A DNA stretch of 64,000 nt from Incurvaria masculella (Eukaryota; Arthropoda; Insecta; Lepidoptera; Incurvariidae): positions 8,132,001 to 8,196,000 of the forward strand of contig OX335665.1 of the NCBI GenBank assembly GCA_946894095.1. The letters run 5' to 3'. Position 1 is the first letter of the stretch; each line of letters begins with the position of its first letter. The position numbers and the translations under genes are program-made. Below are positions 1 through 10,200 of this stretch, piece after piece. The notes under the pieces were generated by a model that saw nothing but the letters and a program-made list of their open reading frames with translations, had not been told where the DNA came from and did not search any database.

Positions 1-1
1 G

Positions 2-3000
2 CAGACAGCGCCCCAGCCGAGCACCGCGGCCGACTCGGGAGTGCAAACACATCCGGAAATAGTCAGACTGGGCCCACCGGCATCCCCGACCGACCCCCTC
101 AATGTGTCCGTCGGTGAGAGAACGATTATCGAAACCGCACCGAGAATCGACCGCTCGCCCGCCGCGTCGACCACGCACTCACGCCTTTCTGCCCGAAAAC
201 GCCGCGCCGCTGAGTTAGCGGCAGCAGAAAAGCTGGCCGAAATCGAAAGAAAAAAGCTGGAGATCGAAAGCGATTTAATACAAAAGAAATTGCAGTCCGA
301 TTTACAAGATATTGAGGAAGAGGATGACCGCTCGAGGGAAGCCGACGACCTTGAAAATATCACAATGCAGCGCACCAGCGAATGGTGCGACAGCCAAAGA
401 GCGCCTCCCCCTTCACCCCCCGCTTCGCTAAATGAAGAGGTGAATCATGCGACGGTGGCGCCACCGCTCGCGCGCCCCGCACCCCTCGTCCCGCCGCCGA
501 CTGCAGCGCCACCGCCGCCGCCCGCAAACGACACGGACGTAGGAGCGCACAACACATCGACTGCACACCCGACCACGAGAGTGGGATTGAGCGACATAGC
601 ATTATTGGCGCGCGAATTAAAAGGGCTTGCGACAAATAAAGATAGATGCTGTACATCGAAGCTACCCGACTTCTTTGGTGCAACGAGTGACTGGCTCGCA
701 TTTAAGGCCGCTTACGATGAGCAATCTAGACGATTCGACAAAATAGAAAATCTCGCTCGACTGCGACGATGTCTTCGCGGAGATGCAAAAGCAACCGTGT
801 CGCACCAATTACTGACCGGCGGCGATCCAGATCGAGTAATGAAGTTGCTGGGAAAGAAGTTTGGGCGCGATCACGACTTAGTTATGCATCAACTACGTCG
901 ATTGAGAAACTTGCCGACCATCACTAACGTCCCACGCCAAATAAATGACTTCGCGTGTACGATTGAAGATGTTATCGCAACGATATCAAGCATGAAGCAA
1001 GATAAATATCTACATAGCGTCGACGCAGTACAAGCGATAAAAGAAAAAATGAAAATACTGATGCACAACTACGCCGACTACGTACATACGCATCGAGATG
1101 ACAACAAGCCCGAATTGACGATGATAAGTGAATTTTTGGAATGCGAGAGCGAGAAGATTACTTACGCATGGGCAGTGGAGACAAAAGATGTTGCCGCGAG
1201 TACCGACGCGCGCGCTACGACTCAACAAGGCCGAATCAACAACGCGCGTCAGAATCAGCCTCCCGCCGCCGCCGCCGCCCGACAGAAGGGCTCACGTACA
1301 CAAGCAGTACACACATCAGCCGCGGGGGGCGCCATCTGTCTACAGTGTGAAGCTACAGACCATACTATACACAATTGCGCGAAATTCAAGGCACTTTCCG
1401 AAGATGAAAAATGGAACGCCGCCACTGCGCTTCGGGCCTGCTTTCGTTGCCTAAAAAGTGGCCACCGCTCACAAGTCTGCCGCACGAAACAAGGATGCGC
1501 GATGGAAGGATGCGGCCGGCGACATCACACGCTGCTGCACAAGTCATTTCCCCCACCCACTAGGCCACTGACGATGTCTAATGAAAGGGAAGAGGCGAAT
1601 GAAGAAAATGCCGCATGCGCACGAGGAAATAAGACGCGAGCCCTGCTAATGATAATCCCAGTGACTGTCTACGGGCCAAAAGGCAGTGTACGTACTCACG
1701 CGCTACTTGACAGCGGGGCTACAACGACGCTAATAAAAACAGAATTGGCCGATCGCGTCGGAGCTGTTGGTCCAACTGAACGACTGATGCTCTCAGAAAC
1801 CACGACGAAAGGTGTCCACACGTCCCGACTTATTGACTTGGAGATAGCGGGACCTACTCGCACCAAGTACCCACTGTGGGGCGCCTACACAGTGAAAAAA
1901 TTAGAGCTGATAGCACAAACCGTGCCCGACTACTCGCATCTACCGCACCTAAAGAACCTACCGTTGCGACCATATACTGACGTCGTGCCAGGAATAGTCG
2001 TCGGGCAGAACAACTTCCACCTGCTCGCCGAGAGAGAGAGACGCACAGCCGGCCTCGGATGGGAGAGCCCGTCGGCCGTCCGCACCCTGCTCGGCTGGGT
2101 ACTCAGCGGCTCGACCGGGGGGAGCGGCGCGACCAACCGACGACGCGGACAGCAAGCGGTTCACTTCGTGGGACACCTGACGCGGGACAACGAAGAACTG
2201 CACTCACTCATCAAGAGTCACTACGATCTGGACGCGTTGGGCGTATCTACGAAAGAAAGAGAAAAGCCCACTGACCGGCGAGCTATTGACATACTGAACA
2301 CCACCTGCCGACGCACAGATAATGATGACCGGTGGGAAACCGGTTTGCTGTGGCGAACTGACTCGACGGCGATGCCGCCGAGCAAGGGGTCCGCACTTAA
2401 GCGCCTACGTTCACTTGAGAAAAAGATGGATGCTAACAGAGACTTCGGTGAAGCGTACGCGAAACAAATGAAGCACCTCATAGATTCTGGATACGCTCGA
2501 CAGATGGCGCCAACCACCGACAAAAAATTATGGTACTTGCCTCACTTCGCTGTGACTAACCCCAATAAAAGAGGCAAGGTACGGATTGTATTCGACGCAG
2601 CAGCGCGGGTGGATGGACGCTCACTCAACGATGCGCTACTGACGGGACCCGACTTACTGCAACCTTTGCTCGGCGTATTGTTCCGGTTCCGGGAGGGGGC
2701 GGTGGCAGTCTCAGCGGACATCAAGGAAATGTTTCTCCGAATACAAATAAGGCCTGCGGACCGACCCGCGCAACGTTTCTTCTGGCGAGGACTGAACCGA
2801 GACACGCCGCCAGCAGAGTACGAAATGAGCTCGATGATCTTCGGCGCCGCCTCCTCTCCAACAACCGCCATCTACGTCAAAAATAAAAATGCAGAGGAGT
2901 TCGCACACCTGTACCCGGACGCCGCAAAAGCCGTGGAGCGACAATTCTACATGGACGACTACCTGCAAAGCTTTCCCTCGACCTCGGAAGCGGTGAAGAT

Positions 3001-5563
3001 TTCATCACAAGTCAAAGAAATTAACAAGCGCGGTGGCCTCGAACTAGTGGGATGGGCGTCAAACAGTAAAGAAGTGACCGAGCACGTCAATCCAGGGGGG
3101 CGCCAGGAAAACATGCGCGATCTAGACCTACAAGCAGATCAAGAGAAGACATTGGGACTTCGCTGGGACACCGGTGACGATACGCTGGGATTCAATCTGA
3201 GCCTCGCACGCATTCCGAATGACATAGCTACCGGCGACAGCCGCCCGACGAAGCGACAAATGCTAGCCGTCGTCATGTCCGTCTTCGACCCCCTCGGACT
3301 CCTGGCCCCCGTCATCATACAGGCAAAAATAATATTGCAGTACGTCTGGAGATCCGCCATAGACTGGGACGACGAGCTGGCTGATGCCGAGGCGGCCAAA
3401 TGGTTCGACTGGGTACAACATCTGCACGACTCCTGGACGTGCCGAGTGCCTCGCTGCTACTGCACTGACTCCGACATACTCGCAATTGAGCTTCATACGT
3501 TCTGCGATGCGAGTGAAGACGCTTACGCCGCCGTCACATACTTGAGATTTCAACTGAGCAGCGGACGCGTACATACATCGATCGTCGCGAGCAAGACAAG
3601 AGTTGCACCATTGAGACCAACATCGATACCGCGCCTCGAGTTACAGGCCGCGCTGCTCGGGAGTCGACTCGCGGCTACTGTCATCAGCGAACATTCAGCG
3701 AACGTCACACAGAAATACTACTGGACGGACTCGCGCACGGTCCTGGCATGGATACGAGGAAACCCACGTGACTACCGAGCATTCGTATCGCATCGGCTCG
3801 GCGAAATAGACGAGCTCACTCGACCGGAAGATTGGCGCTGGGTGAACACCACAGAAAATGTAGCGGACGACGCGACGCGCGCTCAACAGACATTCAACAC
3901 CGAGCATCGCTGGTTCGTCGGACCCGCCTTCCTGCGACTACCAAAAAACGCGTGGCCGATACAACCCGACGACAATCGTACAACGACGGAAGAGAGAAAA
4001 AATACGGCCGAAACAGTGACAGTGACTGATGCGACGCCCGCAGCCGACTGCCTACCGGACGCCTCAAGATTTTCAAAATGGATGAAGTTGGTACGCGCGA
4101 CCGCCTGTGTCGTGCTCTTCACTGAAAAATGTCGCCGGCGACACACCGGCGCTCTCGATCGGCGACACATGGACGCAGCGGTACGAATGTTACTCAGAAG
4201 AGTACAGGAAGATGCATTCGGGATGGAGCTGCGAGACTTACGCGCGAACCGACCAGTCGCATCAAGTAGCCGCCTACAACATCTGTCGCCATACATTGAT
4301 AACGATGGATTACTGCGCCTGCGCGGACGCGCGAGCGCGGCGCCGGGCATCGACAAGGAAGCAGCGGAACCAACGATTTTATGTGGCCGGCGCCGCATCA
4401 CCCGCCTCCTGGTGCACCATTACCACGTGACTGCGCACCACGCCTACCCTGAAGCGGTGGTGAACCACCTCCGACAGAAGTTCTGGATTCTGCATCTCCG
4501 CCCGACCGTGCGAGCCGTCGAACGCGCCTGTCAGGCGTGTCGAGTGCGACGCGCGACCGCGCTCGCACCTCCGATGGGCGACTTACCTATCGCCCGCCTG
4601 AGCCACCACCACCGACCGTTCACGTTCTGCGGGCTGGACTACTTCGGCCCAATGGACGTGACGGTCGGACGCCGCAGAGAGAAGAGGTACGGCGCGCTCT
4701 TCACATGCCTTGTGACGCGCGCCGTGCACATCGAGATCGCCCACAGCCTGACAACGGACTCCGCCATCTGCGCCCTGCGCCGCATGATTGCGCGCCGGGG
4801 TGCTCCCGCCGAGATTCACTGCGACAACGGCACCAACTTTCACGGTGCCGACGCCGAGCTCCGCCGTGCCTGGGCCGAGCTGGACCAAGATATCATCAGA
4901 GACTACGCGCTGAACCGCGGAGCCAAGTGGCGGTTCATCCCTCCCGCCGCGCCATTCATGGGAGGCGCGTGGGAGCGACTCGTGGGCTCCATCCGGAAGG
5001 CGCTAAACGTGACACTACACCAACGAGCGCCCACCGACGAAGTGCTCGCTACTCTGCTCGCCGAGGCCGAGCACTGCGTGAACGCCCGGCCTCTGACCCA
5101 CGTCTCGACGGAGCCTGGGGACCCGGAGTCACTGACTCCCAACCACTTCCTGCTGGGAAGCTCGTCCGGCGCGCCGACTCCGGGCGTGTTCGACGACTCC
5201 GACCTCGTGCGGCGGCGCCAGTGGCGCGCTGCGCAGCGCCTGGCAGACCTGTTTTGGACGCGCTGGGTGCGCGAGTACCTGCCGACGCTCCTGCCACGGC
5301 CTCTTCCCGGCGACGGCCGCCCTGAGCTACGCTCGGGCGATGTCGTGATGTCGTGCTCATCGTCGACGGGAACCTGCCTCGCAACGTTTGGCCGCGAGGG
5401 ATCATCGAGAAGGTGCTGCCCGGCAAGGACGGACACGTGCGCGTCGCTGACGTGCGCGTCGCCGGAGGAGTGCTGCGTCGCCCGGCGAGGAAGCTGGTCC
5501 GTCTCCCCACTGATCGAGTCGACGTGGACGACCGGGGGGAGAATGTTGTCGACGGAACAGTGA
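2..5563 (+). CDS. BEL/Pao polyprotein (gag-pol), 5' partial, frameshifted near its C-terminus
   Basis: The reading frame is open from base 2; the first Met-like codon (GTG at 41) is not a real start, so the start is outside the window. Numbering residues from base 41: a charged coiled-coil stretch lies at about 52-107, a DUF1759 gag domain at about 203-330, and two CX2CX4HX4C zinc knuckles at about 434 and 467. A retroviral-type aspartic protease motif DSGA is near 557. The reverse transcriptase spans about 820-1000 with catalytic YMDD at 970-973. A17/RNase H-type sequence follows at about 1150-1240. The HHCC integrase zinc-binding motif is near 1460-1505 and the DDE core has Asp1533, Asp1595 and Glu1645. 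DUF5641 lies at the end. Catalytic motifs look intact. The last 70 or so codons are out of the family frame because of an 8-bp tandem duplication at 5339-5354; the family-like C-terminus continues in another frame to 5592. Recently active, now probably defective at the C-terminus. Confidence 0.92.
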   Translation, partial: QTAPQPSTAADSGVQTHPEIVRLGPPASPTDPLNVSVGERTIIETAPRIDRSPAASTTHSRLSARKRRAAELAAAEKLAEIERKKLEIESDLIQKKLQSDLQDIEEEDDRSREADDLENITMQRTSEWCDSQRAPPPSPPASLNEEVNHATVAPPLARPAPLVPPPTAAPPPPPANDTDVGAHNTSTAHPTTRVGLSDIALLARELKGLATNKDRCCTSKLPDFFGATSDWLAFKAAYDEQSRRFDKIENLARLRRCLRGDAKATVSHQLLTGGDPDRVMKLLGKKFGRDHDLVMHQLRRLRNLPTITNVPRQINDFACTIEDVIATISSMKQDKYLHSVDAVQAIKEKMKILMHNYADYVHTHRDDNKPELTMISEFLECESEKITYAWAVETKDVAASTDARATTQQGRINNARQNQPPAAAAARQKGSRTQAVHTSAAGGAICLQCEATDHTIHNCAKFKALSEDEKWNAATALRACFRCLKSGHRSQVCRTKQGCAMEGCGRRHHTLLHKSFPPPTRPLTMSNEREEANEENAACARGNKTRALLMIIPVTVYGPKGSVRTHALLDSGATTTLIKTELADRVGAVGPTERLMLSETTTKGVHTSRLIDLEIAGPTRTKYPLWGAYTVKKLELIAQTVPDYSHLPHLKNLPLRPYTDVVPGIVVGQNNFHLLAERERRTAGLGWESPSAVRTLLGWVLSGSTGGSGATNRRRGQQAVHFVGHLTRDNEELHSLIKSHYDLDALGVSTKEREKPTDRRAIDILNTTCRRTDNDDRWETGLLWRTDSTAMPPSKGSALKRLRSLEKKMDANRDFGEAYAKQMKHLIDSGYARQMAPTTDKKLWYLPHFAVTNPNKRGKVRIVFDAAARVDGRSLNDALLTGPDLLQPLLGVLFRFREGAVAVSADIKEMFLRIQIRPADRPAQRFFWRGLNRDTPPAEYEMSSMIFGAASSPTTAIYVKNKNAEEFAHLYPDAAKAVERQFYMDDYLQSFPSTSEAVKISSQVKEINKRGGLELVGWASNSKEVTEHVNPGGRQENMRDLDLQADQEKTLGLRWDTGDDTLGFNLSLARIPNDIATGDSRPTKRQMLAVVMSVFDPLGLLAPVIIQAKIILQYVWRSAIDWDDELADAEAAKWFDWVQHLHDSWTCRVPRCYCTDSDILAIELHTFCDASEDAYAAVTYLRFQLSSGRVHTSIVASKTRVAPLRPTSIPRLELQAALLGSRLAATVISEHSANVTQKYYWTDSRTVLAWIRGNPRDYRAFVSHRLGEIDELTRPEDWRWVNTTENVADDATRAQQTFNTEHRWFVGPAFLRLPKNAWPIQPDDNRTTTEERKNTAETVTVTDATPAADCLPDASRFSKWMKLVRATACVVLFTEKCRRRHTGALDRRHMDAAVRMLLRRVQEDAFGMELRDLRANRPVASSSRLQHLSPYIDNDGLLRLRGRASAAPGIDKEAAEPTILCGRRRITRLLVHHYHVTAHHAYPEAVVNHLRQKFWILHLRPTVRAVERACQACRVRRATALAPPMGDLPIARLSHHHRPFTFCGLDYFGPMDVTVGRRREKRYGALFTCLVTRAVHIEIAHSLTTDSAICALRRMIARRGAPAEIHCDNGTNFHGADAELRRAWAELDQDIIRDYALNRGAKWRFIPPAAPFMGGAWERLVGSIRKALNVTLHQRAPTDEVLATLLAEAEHCVNARPLTHVSTEPGDPESLTPNHFLLGSSSGAPTPGVFDDSDLVRRRQWRAAQRLADLFWTRWVREYLPTLLPRPLPGDGRPELRSGDVVMSCSSSTGTCLATFGREGSSRRCCPARTDTCASLTCASPEECCVARRGSWSVSPLIESTWTTGGRMLSTEQ

Positions 5564-6166
5564 GAGTGCTAAGTGACCCGCCACGTAGGTGAAAGACAAG
5601 CTCTGCCTATCGTGAGCGGTAGTGAGTGCGCTTTAGTATCTGTATATGTGCTTTACAAAATGGTTCTGACTGTATGATTTGATTGATTGATTTTATCATA
5701 GGATGTATAGCGCTTTAAGTTAGCATGTCAAAAATAGGTAAAATAAACTATGAAACATGCATCTTTCATTTTTTGGGGTCTCTGGTCCGCTCGTTCAGCC
5801 ACCCCTCCACTCCGCCCCGCCATCTAGCGGACGTCCGCGGAGTGAAGGGGCAACTGTTATATAAAGAGGCCAAAATGGCCGAGCCCGCAGACTCAAAGAA
5901 GACGAGCCAGCGGACACTTGACCCTGAAGAATAGAAGAACTGCCTGCCTGCAAAAAATAATCAAGAATTTCATTTACTGTCCATCACAAGATAACGAAGG
6001 TCGTCTGCCGGGCCATCGGAGGCTGCCGCGCCCCGACCCCGAGGCGACAGTAATCTGTCCGGCTGACCCACTGCTTTACACTGTATTCAAACAATCTGTT
6101 TATGACGATGCGTCAGTATAGTTTGTTTTATAGCTTAGCTTGCTGATCAACTCGGTTGTCGACGCA
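5544..6166 (+). repeat. putative 3' LTR of the BEL/Pao element
   Basis: It starts with TGTTGTCGAC directly after the polypurine-like tract GGGGGGAGAA. A related GGTTGTCGACGCA near 6154-6166 is the best candidate for the end, but without the 5' LTR the right boundary is a guess. The reading frame of the polyprotein runs a few codons into the LTR, as is common in BEL elements. Confidence 0.5.
5858..5864 (+). promoter_or_regulatory. TATA-box candidate in the LTR
   Basis: TATATAA lies about 315 bp into the putative LTR, in a GC-richer stretch, where the internal promoter of an LTR element would sit. Function is inferred from position and sequence only. Confidence 0.4.
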
Positions 6167-6880
6167 GGGGATTCGCATAGAGAGGAGTGGATTTAAGAAT
6201 CAGCCCCTGTATGCTCTGGTAAAAAGCCTACTGTGATTATATCCATCGTGTCAATTATGCATTATCCGCTTGTGCTATTAGACTAGGAGGTCGCAACGAA
6301 ATTGGTAATGATAACTTAAATGGCTGAAACTGGGTTCACAGTATGACGACCATCCCTTTGAAGCTAAATGGGTCGTTCCGCCTGCGCCAAGTGGTTGCAT
6401 TACATAGATAAGGAGTCTTAAAAAGTAGTTATCGTGACAAAAAAAATATTGATTAGGTAAATGGCTGCAAATAAGGAAGTTTTGAATGACCGAAAGCATT
6501 AGTACATACTTTCTTAGTAATACCAAAGCTGATCAAATCTTTGGTTTCACTCCATATTTATAGGAGATTTATGTTACATATATAATTTTAGGTATCTGTT
6601 TGTTATCTGAAGGGCGTGGGTATAAGGGTCAGGGAAGGGATAGGAACCCACCAAACCTTGGCATGACAAGCGGCGTCTCTTCGCCTGGTGTCAGCTGGCC
6701 GAAGCGCGGCCGGTCGCACGCAACACGCTGCGAAATCCATGGACGGGCCATTTAGGGTATCCCTCAAATGTCCGCTCTATACAGTGGTGTAACTGACAGT
6801 TGAACTGTAACTGACTGAAGTTATAACTGACACCTGTTAAGTTAACATTTAAGTACATAAAACACTGTTCTCTTGTTTAT
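6167..6880. other. intergenic stretch, no gene seen
   Basis: AT-rich DNA with a GC-richer island near 6600-6740. No ORF with recognisable similarity, no RNA gene and no clear promoter were seen. A 5' UTR exon of CLASP could lie here or farther upstream but cannot be recognised. Confidence 0.5.
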
Positions 6881-7080
6881 TTCATTATGATTATTTGAAT
6901 GTTCGTTAGGTTTTTTTTATTGTATGTACACTCAATAAGTTTATTGTCCTATTGTTTGTAACCCTTCCACGACGGGCCTTATGGTCTACAGGAATGGTTT
7001 AATCCAAAATGTTTAAGATACATTGTTTTGTTCATAATGTATGTGTGTTATATTGGATAAATAAATAAAAAAAAATGCGC
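6881..7080 (+). mobile_element. LINE-like 3' tail fragment
   Basis: The stretch ends in GGATAAATAAATAAA followed by an A-run, the typical 3' terminus of a non-LTR retrotransposon. It stops only a few bases before the CLASP start codon at 7083. The family is not identifiable from this short piece. Confidence 0.5.
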
Positions 7081-7082
7081 AG

Positions 7083-7274
7083 ATGGCGTACGTGCGGCCC
7101 GCGTCGCTCGAGGCGGCGCTGCCGCTGGTGACGCGGCCGGACCTGCGCCACCGGCAGCTGCTCGGCGAGGAGCTCGCGGCGCTCGTGCGCGCCGAGCCGG
7201 AGCCGCCGCCGCACGAGCTCGCCGCGCAGCTCGTCGAGGGGCTGATGACGTGGCTCGCCGGCGGCAACTTCAAG
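7083..7274 (+). CDS. CLASP: CLASP exon 1 (start codon, TOG1)
   Basis: 64 codons from ATG to NFK, phase 0, donor GTGGGC. It encodes the first TOG1 helices. ATG follows an AG directly, so this may be an internal exon starting exactly at the ATG or the end of a 5' UTR. The A-rich sequence before it has no pyrimidine tract. Confidence 0.88.
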
Positions 7275-10200
7275 GTGGGCCCTTCCGCTCGATTCCGATT
7301 TCATTTCATTTTATTTCATTTTATTTCATTTTATTAGGGTTCCGTACCCAAAGGGTGCCAACGGAACCCTATTACTAAGCCTCCGCTGTCCGTCCGCTCG
7401 TCTTGTCACAGGGCTGTATCTCAGTAACCGTAACAGATAGACAGCTGACATTTTCACAAAGTGTGTATTTATTTTGCCGCTATAAAAGCAAATAGGTATG
7501 ATTAAAAAATAATTAAAATTAAAGGGGACCCCCATTGAAAAGAACAAGATTTTTTTATATTAAATCTTTTACGATGATACACGGAACCCTTTGTGTGCGA
7601 GTCCGACTCGCACTTGATTGGTTTTTTAATTTAATTTAATTTTATTTCTTATCCATAGGTAGGATACCCACACTTGGACACGTTAACAATCTGTCGGTTC
7701 TAGAAGTCGACATACAAGTTTCGTTCATAAATTATGAAAAATTTAGTTCCTCCGTTTTCAATACGACTTCGTATTCACGAACGTGGTAAGAAGATCGTGC
7801 CCATATTTCTTGTCGGAGATGCTAAAATTGTGCTCATAACAGCTTTATTTGATCGAACTAGTTGTCTGATGACCGTTGGCATTGTGAAATTGTGTTTGGT
7901 TTCTAAGTTATAAGGTCCGAAAGTTCGAATTTTTCGCACGTTTTATGCAACAATTGTGGAAGTGAATTACTCAACGATAAATCAAAAATGTCTTAAAAAG
8001 ATAAGTCATCAGACCTAGCTTGTTTCATGAAGATTTATAATCATTTTAGTCGTTTTACTTTTGACTACAGCGGTCGTGATTGACTTACGCCCGGTTCCAC
8101 CACCTTCAGCTACAAAAATCCCAAAGTTATCTTTCAGTTACACCATATAAGTATGCAATGTAACTGAAAGTTAATTATCGGATTTCAGGTTGCTGGAGAT
8201 GGTGAAAACAGGGGTTACACAGTGTTTAAGATTATGCCTACATACATTAATTTAACGCTTCACCTACGTTGCGGACATTGACGGCATAGATTGAACGTTC
8301 AAACATTGCCGTCATTGAAAGTGATGCCAAAACTGTCATTGCTTTTGCAGAATGGGGAAGAAACTTATTGTAGATGTCGCATGATCTCACCTTATAAACG
8401 TCAAAACTGTCATTTCTGTCAGGCATGATTACGAGTTTTTAAATGAAAGATGTACTCCATGAATTAATTTAGATTAAAAGAAGAGCTTTGTTTGTCTTCA
8501 AACAAATTGGAATGTCATTTACCAGCTCAAAGTATGAAACGAAACATTATAAGTTCTTTTTTGGGTTCCGTACCCAAAGGGTGAAAATGGAACCCTATTA
8601 CTAAGCCTCCGCTGTCCGTCCGTCCGTCCGTCTGTCACAGGGCTGTATCTCATGAACCGTAATAGGTAGGCAGCTGAAATTTTCACAGAGTGTGTATTTA
8701 TTTTGCCGCTATAACAACAAATAGGTAAAATAAAAAAATTATACAAATTAAAGGGGGTCCCCATACAAAAAACGTGATTTTTTGGTTTTGATGGTACGGA
8801 ACCCTTCGTGTGCGAGTCCGACTCGCACTTGTTTTTGTGATGTTTTCTTTCTCAGGCTTCATTTGATTAGCATAATTAAAAACAATTTATTTTCGGAACA
8901 ACTTGGAGAAAACGAAGTCATTATAATAACACAGATTTATTTTCAAGAGTTCTTTTGACTAGCGTAATTAAGAACAATTTATTTTGGGAACACAAAACAC
9001 AAACGGAATTGAGTAGATAAAACTTTCAAATCTAATTCTGCTTAATTTTGTATGGTATCTGGCAGCTTTGACAGATCTATTAGGTAAGCTCGCTTAGGGG
9101 CCACCTGTCGTGATAAATAGGCAGTTTTCTTCCACATTTGTATACTCACGTGCCATAAGTTAATCAGATTCTTTTCCGAAGTATTTCCAATACGCGTGGA
9201 GCGCTATTAGAGACGCAATTGACCCTGCAAGATCACTCATGTGGATCGAGATGCTCCGGTGACTTCAGACAATCGCAGGGATTGGCTTTGCTTACTCGGA
9301 GATCACGTATCATTGGATTATCAATGTGTATAAAGGCACATTAGTTAGCAGAGTCGAAGAGAAAAGGCAGAAGTGGCAAGTGGTCCTTATCGCGACTCCA
9401 CCGTATGGACATAGTGTGCATGTAATCGTATGGAAAGTCCAAACATCGCCACCGCGCGCGAATGTGCTCACGAAATGCGTTCGCCAAGTCAGTTCCCACC
9501 CACACAAACCCTGCTCAGAATCCTCAGAATTTCAGCATGGATGAATCTAGATGTCGTTGTTTTGATATTGGTCGTCGAAGCGTGTTCGGATGAACCCAAC
9601 AACGGCGATGGATTCGTCGTACTCTGCGTCTTCGCATTCGTAAGACAAACACCAAGGCGAGTGCCACTAGAGCAGTCTTTCTCAAAGTGGGCGATAACGC
9701 CCCCTTGTGGGCGGTAGAGGCCTACAGGGGGGCGGTGACGGGCTCAGAGGAAATTGGGGGGCGTTGAAGTGGTTTAGGGGTCAATGGCTAATTTGCGTTC
9801 TTCTAATATTTTATAGTAGCTACTTTAAACTAAATTGAAAATCCACTCACTACATTGATTATTTTGATAAATATTATTCACAAAGTTTCGTTAAATTGCC
9901 TTAAATTGCAAACTCATGTAGCATGCTTTAAATAAATAATTAAATTAAAATTAATAAAGTAATGATGTCGATTGTTATTTTTAAGATGTGGTAATGCTAA
10001 ACATTTTGGGGGGCACTGGAAAATAATGGATTCTCAAAGTGGGTGGCAGACAAAATGAATTTGAGAACCTCTGCACTAGAGGATCCATATCCCGGACGTC
10101 TCTCTCGAATATTCTATTAAACGATCTCTACCTGCAAGACGGCTGTCGTAACGACTAGTCGCAGACGCATGCGACATCTCTGCGACTAGTCGCGGTGACG

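Larger units (their letters stand above)
1..6166 (+). mobile_element. BEL/Pao LTR retrotransposon, 5' end outside window
   Basis: The window opens inside the gag region of an LTR retrotransposon of the BEL/Pao superfamily. The domain order gag - protease - RT - RNase H - integrase and the DUF1759/DUF1758/DUF5641 architecture identify the superfamily. The polyprotein is followed by a G/A-rich polypurine tract (5534-5543) and a putative 3' LTR beginning with TG at 5544. The 5' LTR, primer binding site and the start of gag are not in the window, so insertion age cannot be judged from LTR divergence. The element lies upstream of CLASP in the same orientation. Confidence 0.9.

Noticed and set aside
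41..43. GTG at 41 as start of the BEL polyprotein
   Set aside because: Not a usual animal start codon, and the frame is open to the window edge.
4537..5325. 262-codon + strand ORF overlapping the integrase region
   Set aside because: GC-rich shadow frame of the BEL polyprotein with low-complexity Arg/Pro composition; no domain.
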